Positions 55,001 through 60,193 of a DNA stretch of 64,000 nt are shown here, piece by piece. Positions within the stretch are counted from its first letter, which is position 1. Each line of letters opens with the position of its first letter. The DNA lies in assembly GCA_045046885.1 (NCBI GenBank), contig JASFYX010000007.1:26791-90790 (forward strand), written 5' to 3'. The notes beneath the pieces were generated by a model. The model searched no databases. It saw only the letters and a program-made list of their open reading frames with translations, and was not told the origin of the DNA. The DNA is from CG1-02-35-72 sp045046885 (GTDB lineage Bacteria > Bacteroidota > Bacteroidia > Flavobacteriales > Flavobacteriaceae). A program made the translations under genes and the position numbers.

Positions 55001-57509
55001 AGCTCTTGAACAACAAAAAATTCAAAGCTATCTTGCTATGAAGTACGGCATTACCCTAGACCCAACAAATAACAATGCTACAATAGTAGAAGGCGATTAT
55101 ATTGCTGCAGATGGTATTACAAAACCTTGGGATTATACAGCTAATAGTACATTCCATAATGATGTGGCTATTATTGGACGTGATAATGCTACTGGTGTAC
55201 TAAACCAAAAACAATCTAAATCTATTAATACAGATGCTTTAATTACAATGGGCTTGGGTACTATTGCTGCCGATAATGCCAGTAATGGTAATGCCTTCTT
55301 AGCTACTAACGATTTCTTAGCATGGGGTAATAATGGTACAGTTGCTTTAGGAACAACAACAGCAACCTTACTGTGCTCTCCTGAGAAAACTTTAAACAGA
55401 ACTTGGAAAGTTGTCGAAACAGGTACCGTTGGCACTGTAAAAGTAGCCGTAACAGCAGCTACTATAGATGGTTTACTAAACACACCTGCTACCATTAAGT
55501 TGTTAAAAATAGCAGATGACGCTGCCTTTACAACCAATGTTGAATATATTCCTGTTACCTTAGAAACAATAAACGGCACTCCAGAATATTCTGTTTCTTA
55601 CGATTTTAATGGTACCAAGTATATGACATATACAGAACTAAACGGTATTGTATGGAGTGGCGATACAGCCTCTTGGACAGGTGGTTCTGGCACAGGTGGC
55701 GCTCCCGATGCACAAAATGATTCTGCTAAGTTGCTAATTGTAGACGCACAAACATCCTTAACTAATGGCTTTATCAATAGTCCTGCTATTGTGGGTTGTG
55801 CTTGGATAAAAACCAATTCTAAACTAGTTGTTAATAACAACAAATCATTAACAATTCAAAATCAATTAGTTTTAGATGGAGAAATGCGTATGATAGGTAA
55901 TGCACAATTGGTTCAAACACACACAGGCACCTCTCAAGTTACAGGTAACAGTAAACTTTATATTGACCAGTTGGGTACTACAACAACTACCTATCGGTAT
56001 AATTATTGGACATCACCAGTTGTAGAGATTGGTGCAAATACATATTCTTTAAAGAATGTAATAAGAGACGGTACAATCCCTACTTCCGAAAACAGCAATC
56101 CACCAAATATTACATTTAATAATTTTGATGGTAGTTATGCTACTTTAGATGGTGCTAGAACAAGCCCAATTACAATAGCTAATTTTTGGATTTACACCTA
56201 CACCAATGGTACAACAGGCGCAGACTGGGCACATCAATGGGAAACCTTTAAAATGACACCACCTCAAGCCTTTATTATGAAAGGACCCGGCGGCGGTACT
56301 CAGAACTATACTTTTGTAGGGACGCCTAATGATGGTGATTATACATCTGTCATAAATTCGGGGGCTCTTAGTTTAGTAGGTAATCCATACCCTTCTGCAT
56401 TAGATGCCGACCAATTCTTAACAGATAATCAAAATTCAATTGACGGCACCTTGTATTTCTGGGAAATGCTCGGCGATTCCGGCGATCATATTCTTGCTGG
56501 TTACGTAGGAGGTTACAGCGTTAGAAACTTAGGCATGGGTGTGGCTGCAAACACAGATGTTACAGGCACAGCAGGTTTAGGAACAGGTACTTATCACGCA
56601 CCTGGTCAATTTATCCCTGTGGCACAAGGATTCTTTGTCAGCAGTAGTACTGGTGGTACAATCACATTCAACAATGCACAAAGAGCTGTACAAAGTATAG
56701 ATGGTTTAAACTCTTTCTTCTTTAAGACTAAAGGAGAGAATACTACAACACTTGGGGGAGCAGATAAGTCTGCCGGTGCTGATGATGCTAGTAAAATATT
56801 ACCACCTGAACAACAAGATTTATTGCCACAACTTAAGTTAGGATTCGAATATCAAGATCCCGATGGTAAAGACATTCACCGTCAAATTGGTGTTAACTTT
56901 AAGGAGGGTAATTCTAAAGCCAATGAAAAAGGTTACGACAGTTATATGTTCGATTTACAAGCTACAGATATATACTTTAAGTTTGATGGCGATGCTACAA
57001 AATATGCTATTGCAGGTTTAGGAGCATTTGATAAAACAGTTCAAATTCCTTTAGGAATTGATATGGCTACTGCCGGAAATGTCAACTTTATGATAGATAC
57101 CGGTGCTAAAATAAATGGTACAGTATTTATTAGAGATTTACAAGCGCGTAGATTCTATAATATTTCTAATGGCGTTATAACACTCCATTTAGATGCTGGT
57201 ACTTATCAAAACCGTTTCTTTATTACCTTTGGTAACGAGACGACGTTAGGTGTAGATGAATTCCTTAAAAATAATGTTGTCCTTTATTTTGACAATGCCA
57301 CATCAGAAGTTGTTGTAAGAAAAAATAACCTCACAATAGAGAATGTTACATTGTTTAATGTATTAGGTCAAAAAGCGCATTACTGGAAATCTATTGAAGA
57401 TAGTGATGAAATAAGGCTTCCTATAAAAGCAGTTAGCAACGGTGTTTATATGGTAAATCTTAAAACAGATAAAGGCATTTTATCTAAAAAGATATTCATT
57501 AACAAATAG
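40062..57509 (+). CDS. Giant secreted T9SS protein with 23 TSP3-type modules (5,815 residues)
   Basis: I place the start at ATG 40062, giving signal peptide MKKQLLLIISFLFLSLISYS; a TTG at 40020 would add 14 residues ahead of it. Order: choice-of-anchor L-like domain (about 20-270); modules 1-13 (about 275-2470); module 14 split by a LamG-like domain between Cys2498 and Cys2711; a laminin-B-like domain (about 2855-3055); GEVED domain (about 3058-3221); modules 15-23 (about 3222-4765); a second LamG-like domain (about 4770-4990); a C-terminal region with a T9SS type A sorting domain in the last 80 residues. Each module of about 165-175 residues carries LDDDNDGILDTVEGTGDTDG and LDSDGDGIPDNIEAQ calcium-binding motifs. 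Probable cell-surface adhesin or gliding/biofilm protein; substrate unknown. Confidence 0.92.
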   Translation: MKKQLLLIISFLFLSLISYSQATFTSGSTAAQLSAQIAGQGLVITNSVITQGISTQVGTFSNGIAGASFQIDTGIILTTSTVSEAFTSNNNTGISLGPNSTYSDPDLTAINGNAVHDVVVYEFDVTLDNIATVITVDFQFAADEYPTYVGSQFNDTFGFFISGPGITGTKNIALVPGKTIPIQVNNINSGTIGSNQDGTAWDPSNSFYYLSNSDTAGNGNGAIFSEFNGFTKKIRASLTGLTPNTTYHVKMALADVADNLFDTGVFVNLISGFPDNDIDGIDDATDLDDDNDGILDTVEGTGDTDGDGIINSFDLDSDGDGIPDNIEAQISRNYIAPGTFTDTNLDGVNDVYAGGLTPPDTDGDGTKDYLDLDSDNEATNDTTEAGITLSGNGVGNNGLDNALDTTDDWADPNGTLNDPTTLPDLDGDVLIVGGEVDYKDFDDDNDGVSNAIDLDNDNDGILDSVEGTGDTDGDGIPNNRDLDSDGDGIPDNIEAQTTAGYIAPNGVYSATGIDTAYGTGLTPIDTDGDGTKDYLDLDSDNEGGNDTTEAGLTLTGTVGLNGLISSQENNDFWLDVNGTLNDPTTLPDLDADNASGGDVDYRDNDDDNDGVSNTVDLDNDNDGILDSVEGTGDSDADGVPDNRDLDSDNDGIPDNIEAQATATYIAPNNVYSATGIDTAYGTGLTPVDTDGDTIKDYLDANSDNEGTNDTTEAGLTLTGTVGLNGLISSQETVDNWSDVNGTLNDPTTLPDKDGDVASGGDVDYRDDDVDNDGIPNATDLDDDNDGILDSVEGTGDPDGDGFPNNIDLDSDGDGIPDNIEAQTTNGYVTPGTFTDANNDGVNDVYAGGLTPVNTDGTDNPDYLDTDSDNEGGNDTVEANLNLTPNVVGHNGLNNNIQTSDDYQNPRGALFPAFLPDSDGDLGTGGDVDYRDAINNLDLDGDGVNDTIDIDDDNDGILDTVEDANTDADNNPATNPTDTDGDGIPDYHDLDSDNDGIPDNIEAQTTTGYIAPNNAYAANGMDTAYTSSGLTPVNTDGTDNPDYLDTDSDNQGANDTTEVGLTLVGIVGNNGLVASSETNDNWSDTNGNIGLPAAFPDTDAFGDVDFRDGDTDNDGIVDAVDLDDDNDGILDSVEGTGDPDGDGFPNNIDLDSDGDGIPDNIEVQATNTYIAPGTFTDTNNDGVNDVYASGLTPVNTDGTDNPDYLDTDSDNDNVLDTAEAGLTLNGTVGINGLDNNIDTADNWLDVNGTINDPTTLPDDDGDNGSGGDVNYRDNDHDNDGIDDVTDLDDDNDGVLDTVEGTGDVDGDGIQNSYDLDSDGDGIPDNIEVQATATYIAPGTFTDTNSDGVNDVYAGGFTPPNTDGTDNPDYLDTDTDNDGTSDTIEANLTLSGTVGLNGLDNNIDTADNWTDVNGTINDPTTLPDRDGDVNSGGDVDYRDIDNDNDGIPDSIDLDDDNDGIVDTIEGNGDTDGDGIKNSFDLDSDGDGIPDNIEAQTTVGYISPSGNDLDGDGLDNAYDTDSGGVAITPVNTDATDNPDYLDLDSDNEGANDTVEANLTLSGTIGVNGLDNNIDTADTYADPNGIINDPTTLQDTDGDVLTGGDVDYRDVSNTTDNDNDGIIDAVDLDDDNDGILDSVEGTGDTDGDGFPNNIDLDSDGDGIPDNIEAQATALYIAPGTFTDANSDGVNDVYAGGLTPVNTDGVDTVDYLDLDSDNQGGTDTVEANLVLSGIVGSNGLDNNIDTADDYTDVNGSINSPTALPDSDGDLNFGGDVDFRDATNSPPDNDGDGVPDVTDLDDDNDGILDTVEDSPTNVDTDGDGIKNSFDLDSDGDGIPDNIEAQTTASYIPPSGNDADGDGLDNAYDTDSGGTTLNPVNTDATDNPDYLDTDSDNEGANDTTEAGLTLSGNVGNNGLDNNIDTIDDWSDPNGTINDPTTLPDTDGDLLTGGDVDFRDISNSTDNDNDGILNATDLDDDNDGILDIVEGTGDTDGDGIQNSYDLDSDGDGIPDNVEAQTTLGYIAPGTFTDANSDGVNDVYAGGLTPINTDGVDTPDYIDTDSDNEGGTDTVEANLNLSGLVGSNGLDNNIDSIDNYTDPNGAINVPSFLPDSDGDLNFGGDVDYRDNNNSPPDNDGDGIIDSVDIDDDNDGILDVLEGNLDTDGDGIKNSFDLDSDGDGIPDNIEAQATSSYIAPSGNDADGDGLDNAYDTDNGGTTIFPVNTDGTDNPDYLDLDSDNQGGNDTIEAGLTLSGTVGVNGLDNNIDTADNYVDVNGTINDPTTLPDTDGDLNFGGDVDFRDATNSPPDNDGDGIGDATDLDDDNDGILDTVEGTGDTDGDGIKDSFDLDSDGDGIPDNIEAQTTTGYIAPGTFTDANLDGVNDVYAGGLTPVNTDLTDNPDYKDTDSDNQGSTDTAEAGLTLSGTVGTNGLDNNIDTADTYADVNGTINNPTTLPDIDGDVNTGGDVDYRDKINNIDHDSDGIPDNVDIDDDNDGILDTVENSCGPVAGYDGYWPLENSTNDTSGNAHNLQAGSVTYSTTSIRGVASASFNGSSNYLKYSDGTYLNQVITNFSYSLWIKPTSLTGIQEILDEGGGTNGIAIRLNGNTLENAVREGGAGTQVSTSSFTFPNDGAWHHIALTYANGVVIMYLDGAASTTLNTGFGSLAAHGSAQAFGRSSGDAFGFGTGNYYGGLMDEMLHYPTVLTQQNITDLVNGNCDTDGDGIKDSFDIDSDGDGIVDNIEAQTTVGYIAPNGVVDAQGLDTAYTGGLTPVNTDGADTVDYLDTNSDNDVDLDALEGWDIDNDGIADTVPIGNDNDGDGLDDAYDTNDGLLNPTNGQTPTSFPDNDNVGNDRDWRESFVQTLFDNCLISSFNTTNENWRAATIDAAASNLATDKTIILAPQPAIWSGADGKQPGTINQNDLDGYWTELWTPDLVANGLSTNYSGLIGTSLTFWYKNTTGILWAYAGVKGTNGQEYDYNFLSQIVNPTGWNLITIPLDAAQWTKYFSNNDGVNTDPGGNAPTAIEFSNVLSSVDRWIFSVEGTFGPDNTFFDQFGTSCDAGDASGVAYGEPRHKVDIASNLYLGAVAPDVDTGEWYDGLDDNLNGNDDDLAGVDDEEGVTFTTPLVKGKTTTFNVTVTNAVGVNSYINAWIDWNGNGSFADAGEQIVTEQIVSGSSVVPINIAVPLTATSSTSYVRFRICSTAGDCNTYSGVAKDGEVEDYQSIIIADNDSDGVADAIDLDDDNDGILDTVEGTGDTDGDGIINKFDLDSDGDGIPDNVEAQATNSYTAPGIFTDVNGDGVNDVYAGGLTPVNSDGVDTADYLDLDSDNQGGNDTTEAGLTLSGTIGNNGLDNNIDTADDWTDVNGTINDPTTLPDSDGDLLTGGDVDFRDATNSAPDNDGDGVPDTVDLDDDNDGILDTIEDSPTNVDTDGDGIKNSFDLDSDGDGIPDNIEAQTTAGYITPSGNDADGDGLDNAYDTDSGGTAITPVNTDGTDNPDYLDLDSDNQGSNDTIEAGLTLSGTVGNNGLDNNIDTIDDWTDPNGTINDPTTLPDTDGDLGTGGDVDYRDASDSLDNDNDGIPNTTDLDDDNDGILDTVEGTGDTDGDGIKNSFDLDSDGDGIPDNVEAQATNSYVAPGTFTDANNDGVNDIYAGGLTPVNTDGVDTADYIDTDSDNQGSNDTTEAGLTLSGLVGSNGLDNNIDTIDNYTDVNGSINDPTALPDSDGDLNFGGDVDFRDATNSPPDNDGDGVPDVTDLDDDNDGILDTVEDSPTNVDTDGDGIKNSFDLDSDGDGIPDNIEAQTTVGYIPPSGNDLDGDGLDNAYDTDNGGTTLNPVNTDGTDTVDYLDLNSDNQDGDDTTEAGLTLSGTVGNNGLDNNIDTIDDWTDPNGTINDPTTLPDADGDVNSGGDVDYRDASDSLDNDNDGIPDVTDLDDDNDGVLDTVEGTGDTDGDGIQNSFDLDSDGDGIPDNVEAQATNSYVAPGTFTDANSDGVNDVYAGGITPVNTDTTDNPDYLDLNSDNEGANDTSEAVLVLSGIVGSNGLDNNIDTVDDYSDVNGTINDPTTLPDSDNDLGTGGDVDFRDAIVNILDNDNDGVSDANDLDDDNDGIYDTVEGTGDTDGDGIQNSFDLDSDGDGIPDNIEAQTTLGYVSPNGVVDSSGRDTAYPTGLTPVNTDGVDTADYIDIDSDNQGGNDTTEAGLTLSGTIGTNGLDNNIDSADDYTDVNGTINNPSTLPDTDGDVNAGGDVDYRDDTNNDNDGDGIPDSVDLDDDNDGILDTVEGNGDTDGDGIKNSYDLDSDGDGLPDNVEAQSTIGYTAPGTFTDVNNDGVNDIYAGGLTPVNTDGVDTADYIDTDSDNDGTNDTTEAQLSLSGTVGTNGLDNNIDSVDDYTDPNGNINTPATLPDADFDVNTGGDVDYRDALYNPNDNDGDGIPDFTDIDDDNDGILDTVEDSPANVDTDGDGIKNSFDLDADNDGIPDNVEAQPTIGYITPSGTDSDGNGLDDAYETVPGSGTGITPQNTDALFTTSDTIPDYLDTDSDNEGANDTTEANLTLSGTVGANGLDNNIDTVDNWTDPNGSINVPSLLPDTDGDVNSGGDVDYRDNTNVLPDNDGDGIADVNDLDDDNDGILDVIEGGLDTDNDGIKNSFDLDSDGDGIPDNIEAQTTAGYIAPGTFTDINGDGVNDVYAGGLTPANTEGTDNPDYLDLDSDNQGNNDTAEAGLTLSGTVGANGLDNNIDTVDDYTDVNGTINDPTLLPNNDGINDVDFRDPTPSTPPAGVAGSILWLRADKDVTGTTSVTNWNDQSGNNFNATATTAPSKISNGVNFNPTVNFNGTNQFMQITGGIFGNAIYTKTWVYTVSNTHVIQNSYMFRENLTGTDFFGPSIPWSDNNLYFDFGADNSTTGNIVAPWGGTVNTFNLWNFGVSNNASNPAGANKSMYRDGLRFATNSSLDTNIQGNNANFLIGTGANSYHNGEIAEIIVYTSIPTALEQQKIQSYLAMKYGITLDPTNNNATIVEGDYIAADGITKPWDYTANSTFHNDVAIIGRDNATGVLNQKQSKSINTDALITMGLGTIAADNASNGNAFLATNDFLAWGNNGTVALGTTTATLLCSPEKTLNRTWKVVETGTVGTVKVAVTAATIDGLLNTPATIKLLKIADDAAFTTNVEYIPVTLETINGTPEYSVSYDFNGTKYMTYTELNGIVWSGDTASWTGGSGTGGAPDAQNDSAKLLIVDAQTSLTNGFINSPAIVGCAWIKTNSKLVVNNNKSLTIQNQLVLDGEMRMIGNAQLVQTHTGTSQVTGNSKLYIDQLGTTTTTYRYNYWTSPVVEIGANTYSLKNVIRDGTIPTSENSNPPNITFNNFDGSYATLDGARTSPITIANFWIYTYTNGTTGADWAHQWETFKMTPPQAFIMKGPGGGTQNYTFVGTPNDGDYTSVINSGALSLVGNPYPSALDADQFLTDNQNSIDGTLYFWEMLGDSGDHILAGYVGGYSVRNLGMGVAANTDVTGTAGLGTGTYHAPGQFIPVAQGFFVSSSTGGTITFNNAQRAVQSIDGLNSFFFKTKGENTTTLGGADKSAGADDASKILPPEQQDLLPQLKLGFEYQDPDGKDIHRQIGVNFKEGNSKANEKGYDSYMFDLQATDIYFKFDGDATKYAIAGLGAFDKTVQIPLGIDMATAGNVNFMIDTGAKINGTVFIRDLQARRFYNISNGVITLHLDAGTYQNRFFITFGNETTLGVDEFLKNNVVLYFDNATSEVVVRKNNLTIENVTLFNVLGQKAHYWKSIEDSDEIRLPIKAVSNGVYMVNLKTDKGILSKKIFINK
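40884..54360 (+). repeat. 23 tandem TSP3 modules, about 490-545 bp each
   Basis: Module starts lie near 40884, 41383, 41875, 42362, 42867, 43385, 43881, 44376, 44896, 45405, 45934, 46443, 46966, 47471, then after the LamG, laminin-B-like and GEVED domains near 49728, 50235, 50762, 51274, 51801, 52313, 52810, 53320 and 53866. They fall into three classes by mid-module sequence: A (APGTFTDANxDGVNDVYAGG), B (PSGNDADGDGLDNAYDTD) and C (PNGVYSATGIDTAYGTG). From module 7 on, odd modules are all A and even modules are B or C. Confidence 0.9.
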
Positions 57510-57525
57510 CGACTAAATATTTTTA

Positions 57526-57563
57526 AAAAAAAAGGAGGAAATTAAGATTTCCTCCTTTTTTTT
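57526..57563. terminator. Bidirectional terminator between the giant gene and peptidase E
   Basis: A 17-bp perfect stem (57526-57542 with 57547-57563, 4-base loop) with core GGAGGAAAT, flanked by A-runs on the left and T-runs on the right. It serves the giant gene on the plus strand and the convergent peptidase gene on the minus strand. Confidence 0.85.
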
Positions 57564-58269
57564 ATATCTCGTCTATAATATTTGTCAAAAAAATTAACTC
57601 TTTTGGCTTTTTATTTTGCTGAAATAATCTCGCTACTAAAGAACCCTTTAAAATTATAGAATCTCCTTTAACATCGAGCCAACTCCCCTCTCTCAAACCC
57701 AAAACTGGGATAGCATTCAAAGTATGATATTCTTTTATACGGGTTTCTCGGGTTTCTCCTTTGTGCTTTGAATTTAAATCGGGATCCAAGTAATGCGGAT
57801 TTATATTAAAAGGTATCACTCCCAAAGTATCAAAACTTGGCGGATAAATTATGGGCATGTCATTAGTTGTTTGCATAGTCAGGCCACAAATATTACTACC
57901 AGCGCTGGTACCAAGGTAGGACGTTCCTTTTTCAATAACATTTTTCAAAACAGACATCAATTCAAATTTATAAAGCGTAGCTACTAATAAAAAAGTATTG
58001 CCACCTCCTACAAAAACACCTCTCGCTTTTTCTAGCGCTTTTTGCGGATTGTCAAATGTGTGTAAGCCTTTTATTTTGATGTCAATTTTTTTAAAGGTCT
58101 TTTCTGCTAAAGCTGTATAATCGTCATAACTCATGCCGCTTGGTTGGGCATAGGGTATAAAAACAACTTCGGATATATCTTTGTACAATTCTTTAATTAC
58201 AGGAAGTAAATACTCTAAATAATCACTACCATAAACAGTTGATGTACTGGCTATTATCATCTTTTTCAT
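57562..58269 (-). CDS. Peptidase E-like (S51) aspartyl dipeptidase
   Basis: A 235-residue cytoplasmic serine peptidase of the S51 family, class I glutamine amidotransferase fold. Catalytic Ser122 lies in the nucleophile elbow LGTSAGSN, with candidate His159 in NINPHYLDP and Asp137, matching the E. coli PepE triad (Ser120, Asp135, His157 there). The GGGNTFLLVATLY motif is also conserved. Members cleave N-terminal Asp-X dipeptides; whether this one is PepE or a related cyanophycinase-like enzyme is not settled. It is 7 bases from the upstream BNR lipoprotein gene. Confidence 0.88.
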   Translation of the reverse strand: MKKMIIASTSTVYGSDYLEYLLPVIKELYKDISEVVFIPYAQPSGMSYDDYTALAEKTFKKIDIKIKGLHTFDNPQKALEKARGVFVGGGNTFLLVATLYKFELMSVLKNVIEKGTSYLGTSAGSNICGLTMQTTNDMPIIYPPSFDTLGVIPFNINPHYLDPDLNSKHKGETRETRIKEYHTLNAIPVLGLREGSWLDVKGDSIILKGSLVARLFQQNKKPKELIFLTNIIDEI

Positions 58270-58276
58270 AACTCTC

Positions 58277-59587
58277 TTATTTTACGTCAATTAAAGCGGT
58301 CCAAACACTTAAAGTATCCTTATCTACACGTGTCCAAATAGGCCGTATAACACCGTTGTAAACGCTAAGATTTGTATAATCGCCAAAGAAAACATTGCTG
58401 AGTGCAATAAAGGGTTTTTCTGAAATAGTAGTATTTGTAAAACTGTTGCCTCCATCTGCAGAAACTGCTAAAACCACATCGGTATTGGTATCTTTATATT
58501 GACTTCTATCGTAAAATAAAATATAAATATAGCCCGTTTTGGGGTCGACGCTCATCCATGTTAAAAATTGATGCGTTTTTGTTTGGTCTTGATTTACCTT
58601 TATAGGCTGACTCCAACTATTACCGCCATCGACAGATTTAACTATAAAAATATCTGTATTATCGGCACCGTTTCTTTGATCTGCAAAATTAATGTAAATA
58701 GTTCCTTTGTATTTACTGCGACTTATATCTACACCTGTTACAGGCATGCCATTTGTACGGTTGAGTCCCGGTACTTCAAAAGTCCATCCGCCAACTTGAT
58801 TTGACGCTACAATATCTTTATCTAGCCAAGAAATACCACTGTCTGTACTTCTATCAAAATAAATTGTTGAATTATAAGACCAAGCTACATAAATTTCACC
58901 ATTTGGGCCTACCGAAGGTACAGCGCCTTCTGTAGTTAAATCGTCATCTAAAGCATTCCCTTCAAATTGTGATAACTGGATGGGCTTGCTCCAAGTTAAA
59001 GCATCATCTACAGATTTTGAAAATAAAATACGCGATTTATCCATCGGATTTTTACTGCCATACTTATCAAATTCCGTCCACGTCATATAAATTTCATTAT
59101 TATAAGGATTAACCGTTAGCCATTCTTTATCTTGTTGTTTTGGCGAATTTAAACCCACACCAACACCACTACTCCACGTTTTACCACCATCTGTTGATTT
59201 CTGAACAACCATGCGATCTAAAATTTTGTCACTACGCCAATTTGTACCTTCAGGATCTGATAAATGGGCATAATAAAAATTGCCCTTAGTATCAGCTGTT
59301 ATACACGGGTCGCCCCAAACACCAAACTGTGAATTTAATCTGTTTGTTGTCCAAGTTTTACCACCGTCAAACGATGTGTGATAAAAATTTATAATAGAGC
59401 CCGCTACAATATTTTGCGTGTTTGTAGGATTTATAAAAATACTGGGTTCTGCAGGTCCCATACCACGTCCTAATTTCTGTTCAAATATTTTAATGTTTTT
59501 AAACGAACCTATTTTAATATCCTTTTGTGCAACAGTGCGCTTACAAGATATCAATCCTAGAAAATAAAAAATATAGAGGAATCGCAT
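58277..59587 (-). CDS. BNR-repeat (sialidase-fold) lipoprotein
   Basis: A 436-residue lipoprotein: signal MRFLYIFYFLGLISC with lipobox ending in Cys15. The mature protein is a six-bladed-type beta-propeller with repeated Asp-box sequences: SFDGGKTWTTN, STDGGKTWSSG, SVDDALTWSKP, STDSGISWLDKD, SVDGGNSWSQP and SADGGNSFTN. Such BNR repeats occur in sialidases and other glycosidases; the catalytic Arg triad of true sialidases is not clear, so the activity is not claimed. It may be an exported glycosidase or ligand-binding propeller. Confidence 0.85.
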   Translation of the reverse strand: MRFLYIFYFLGLISCKRTVAQKDIKIGSFKNIKIFEQKLGRGMGPAEPSIFINPTNTQNIVAGSIINFYHTSFDGGKTWTTNRLNSQFGVWGDPCITADTKGNFYYAHLSDPEGTNWRSDKILDRMVVQKSTDGGKTWSSGVGVGLNSPKQQDKEWLTVNPYNNEIYMTWTEFDKYGSKNPMDKSRILFSKSVDDALTWSKPIQLSQFEGNALDDDLTTEGAVPSVGPNGEIYVAWSYNSTIYFDRSTDSGISWLDKDIVASNQVGGWTFEVPGLNRTNGMPVTGVDISRSKYKGTIYINFADQRNGADNTDIFIVKSVDGGNSWSQPIKVNQDQTKTHQFLTWMSVDPKTGYIYILFYDRSQYKDTNTDVVLAVSADGGNSFTNTTISEKPFIALSNVFFGDYTNLSVYNGVIRPIWTRVDKDTLSVWTALIDVK

Positions 59588-59612
59588 TACAATTTTATTA
59601 AATTTACACCAT

Positions 59613-59640
59613 CAAAAATACACTTTTAGAATGACTCCAA
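59613..59640 (-). promoter_or_regulatory. Possible promoter for the BNR lipoprotein gene
   Basis: Minus strand TATTTTTG (59620-59613), -33 box TTG (59640-59638), 17-base spacer, about 22 bases before the ATG. It overlaps the start of the divergent gene at 59631. Confidence 0.35.
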
Positions 59641-60128
59641 TAAAAAAAATATTGATTTTACTTATCATTCCTTTAATGGCATTTACAATGCACAAGTATT
59701 ATATTAGTCTGACACAAATAAATTATAATTCTCAAGAAAAATCACTTCATATCACTATGCGGCTTTTTACAGATGATTTAGAAAAATCACTGAATAGTAA
59801 TTTTAAAAAAAAATTTAAATTAGGTATCCCTAAAGAGCTCCCTAAAACGAATAATTTTATTGCCTTTTATTTAAATAATAATTTCAGTATAAAAATTAAT
59901 GACTCAATTAGAAATTATACTTTTTTAGGTAAAGAATACGAAAATGATGTTGTCTATTTTTATTTGGAAGTTGATAGCGTTTCGCAAATTAAAAATATCG
60001 GTATTCAAAACACCATTTTAATGAAAGAATTTGATTCACAACAAAATATCATCAAATTAGATATTAACAATCAGAAAAAGACGATGATTTTGAACAAATC
60101 AAATGATAAAGATTTGTTAAAATTTTAA
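59631..60128 (+). CDS. DUF6702 family protein
   Basis: A 165-residue protein with an N-terminal hydrophobic segment (about 7-19, KILILLIIPLMAF) followed by HKYYISLTQINYNSQEKSL and ITMRLFTDDLEKSL, the hallmarks of DUF6702. The rest is beta-rich and the tail is basic. Function is unknown. The family often precedes an M1-type metallopeptidase in Bacteroidota, as seen here (66 bases to the next gene). Confidence 0.82.
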   Translation: MTPIKKILILLIIPLMAFTMHKYYISLTQINYNSQEKSLHITMRLFTDDLEKSLNSNFKKKFKLGIPKELPKTNNFIAFYLNNNFSIKINDSIRNYTFLGKEYENDVVYFYLEVDSVSQIKNIGIQNTILMKEFDSQQNIIKLDINNQKKTMILNKSNDKDLLKF

Positions 60129-60193
60129 ATATCTAAATTCATATCCTCAATATTTAAGTAATTTTATTCTCTATAATTTAACCAAACTTAATT

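Noticed and set aside
40799..55843. Many open antisense and out-of-frame ORFs inside the giant gene
   Set aside because: They are Ser/Pro- or Tyr/His/Leu-rich shadows produced by the repetitive Asp-rich codons on the other strand or frame; none has a signal, a domain or independent context.
58277..59587. True exo-alpha-sialidase
   Set aside because: Asp-box repeats are clear but the sialidase catalytic Arg triad and Tyr/Glu pair could not be placed.
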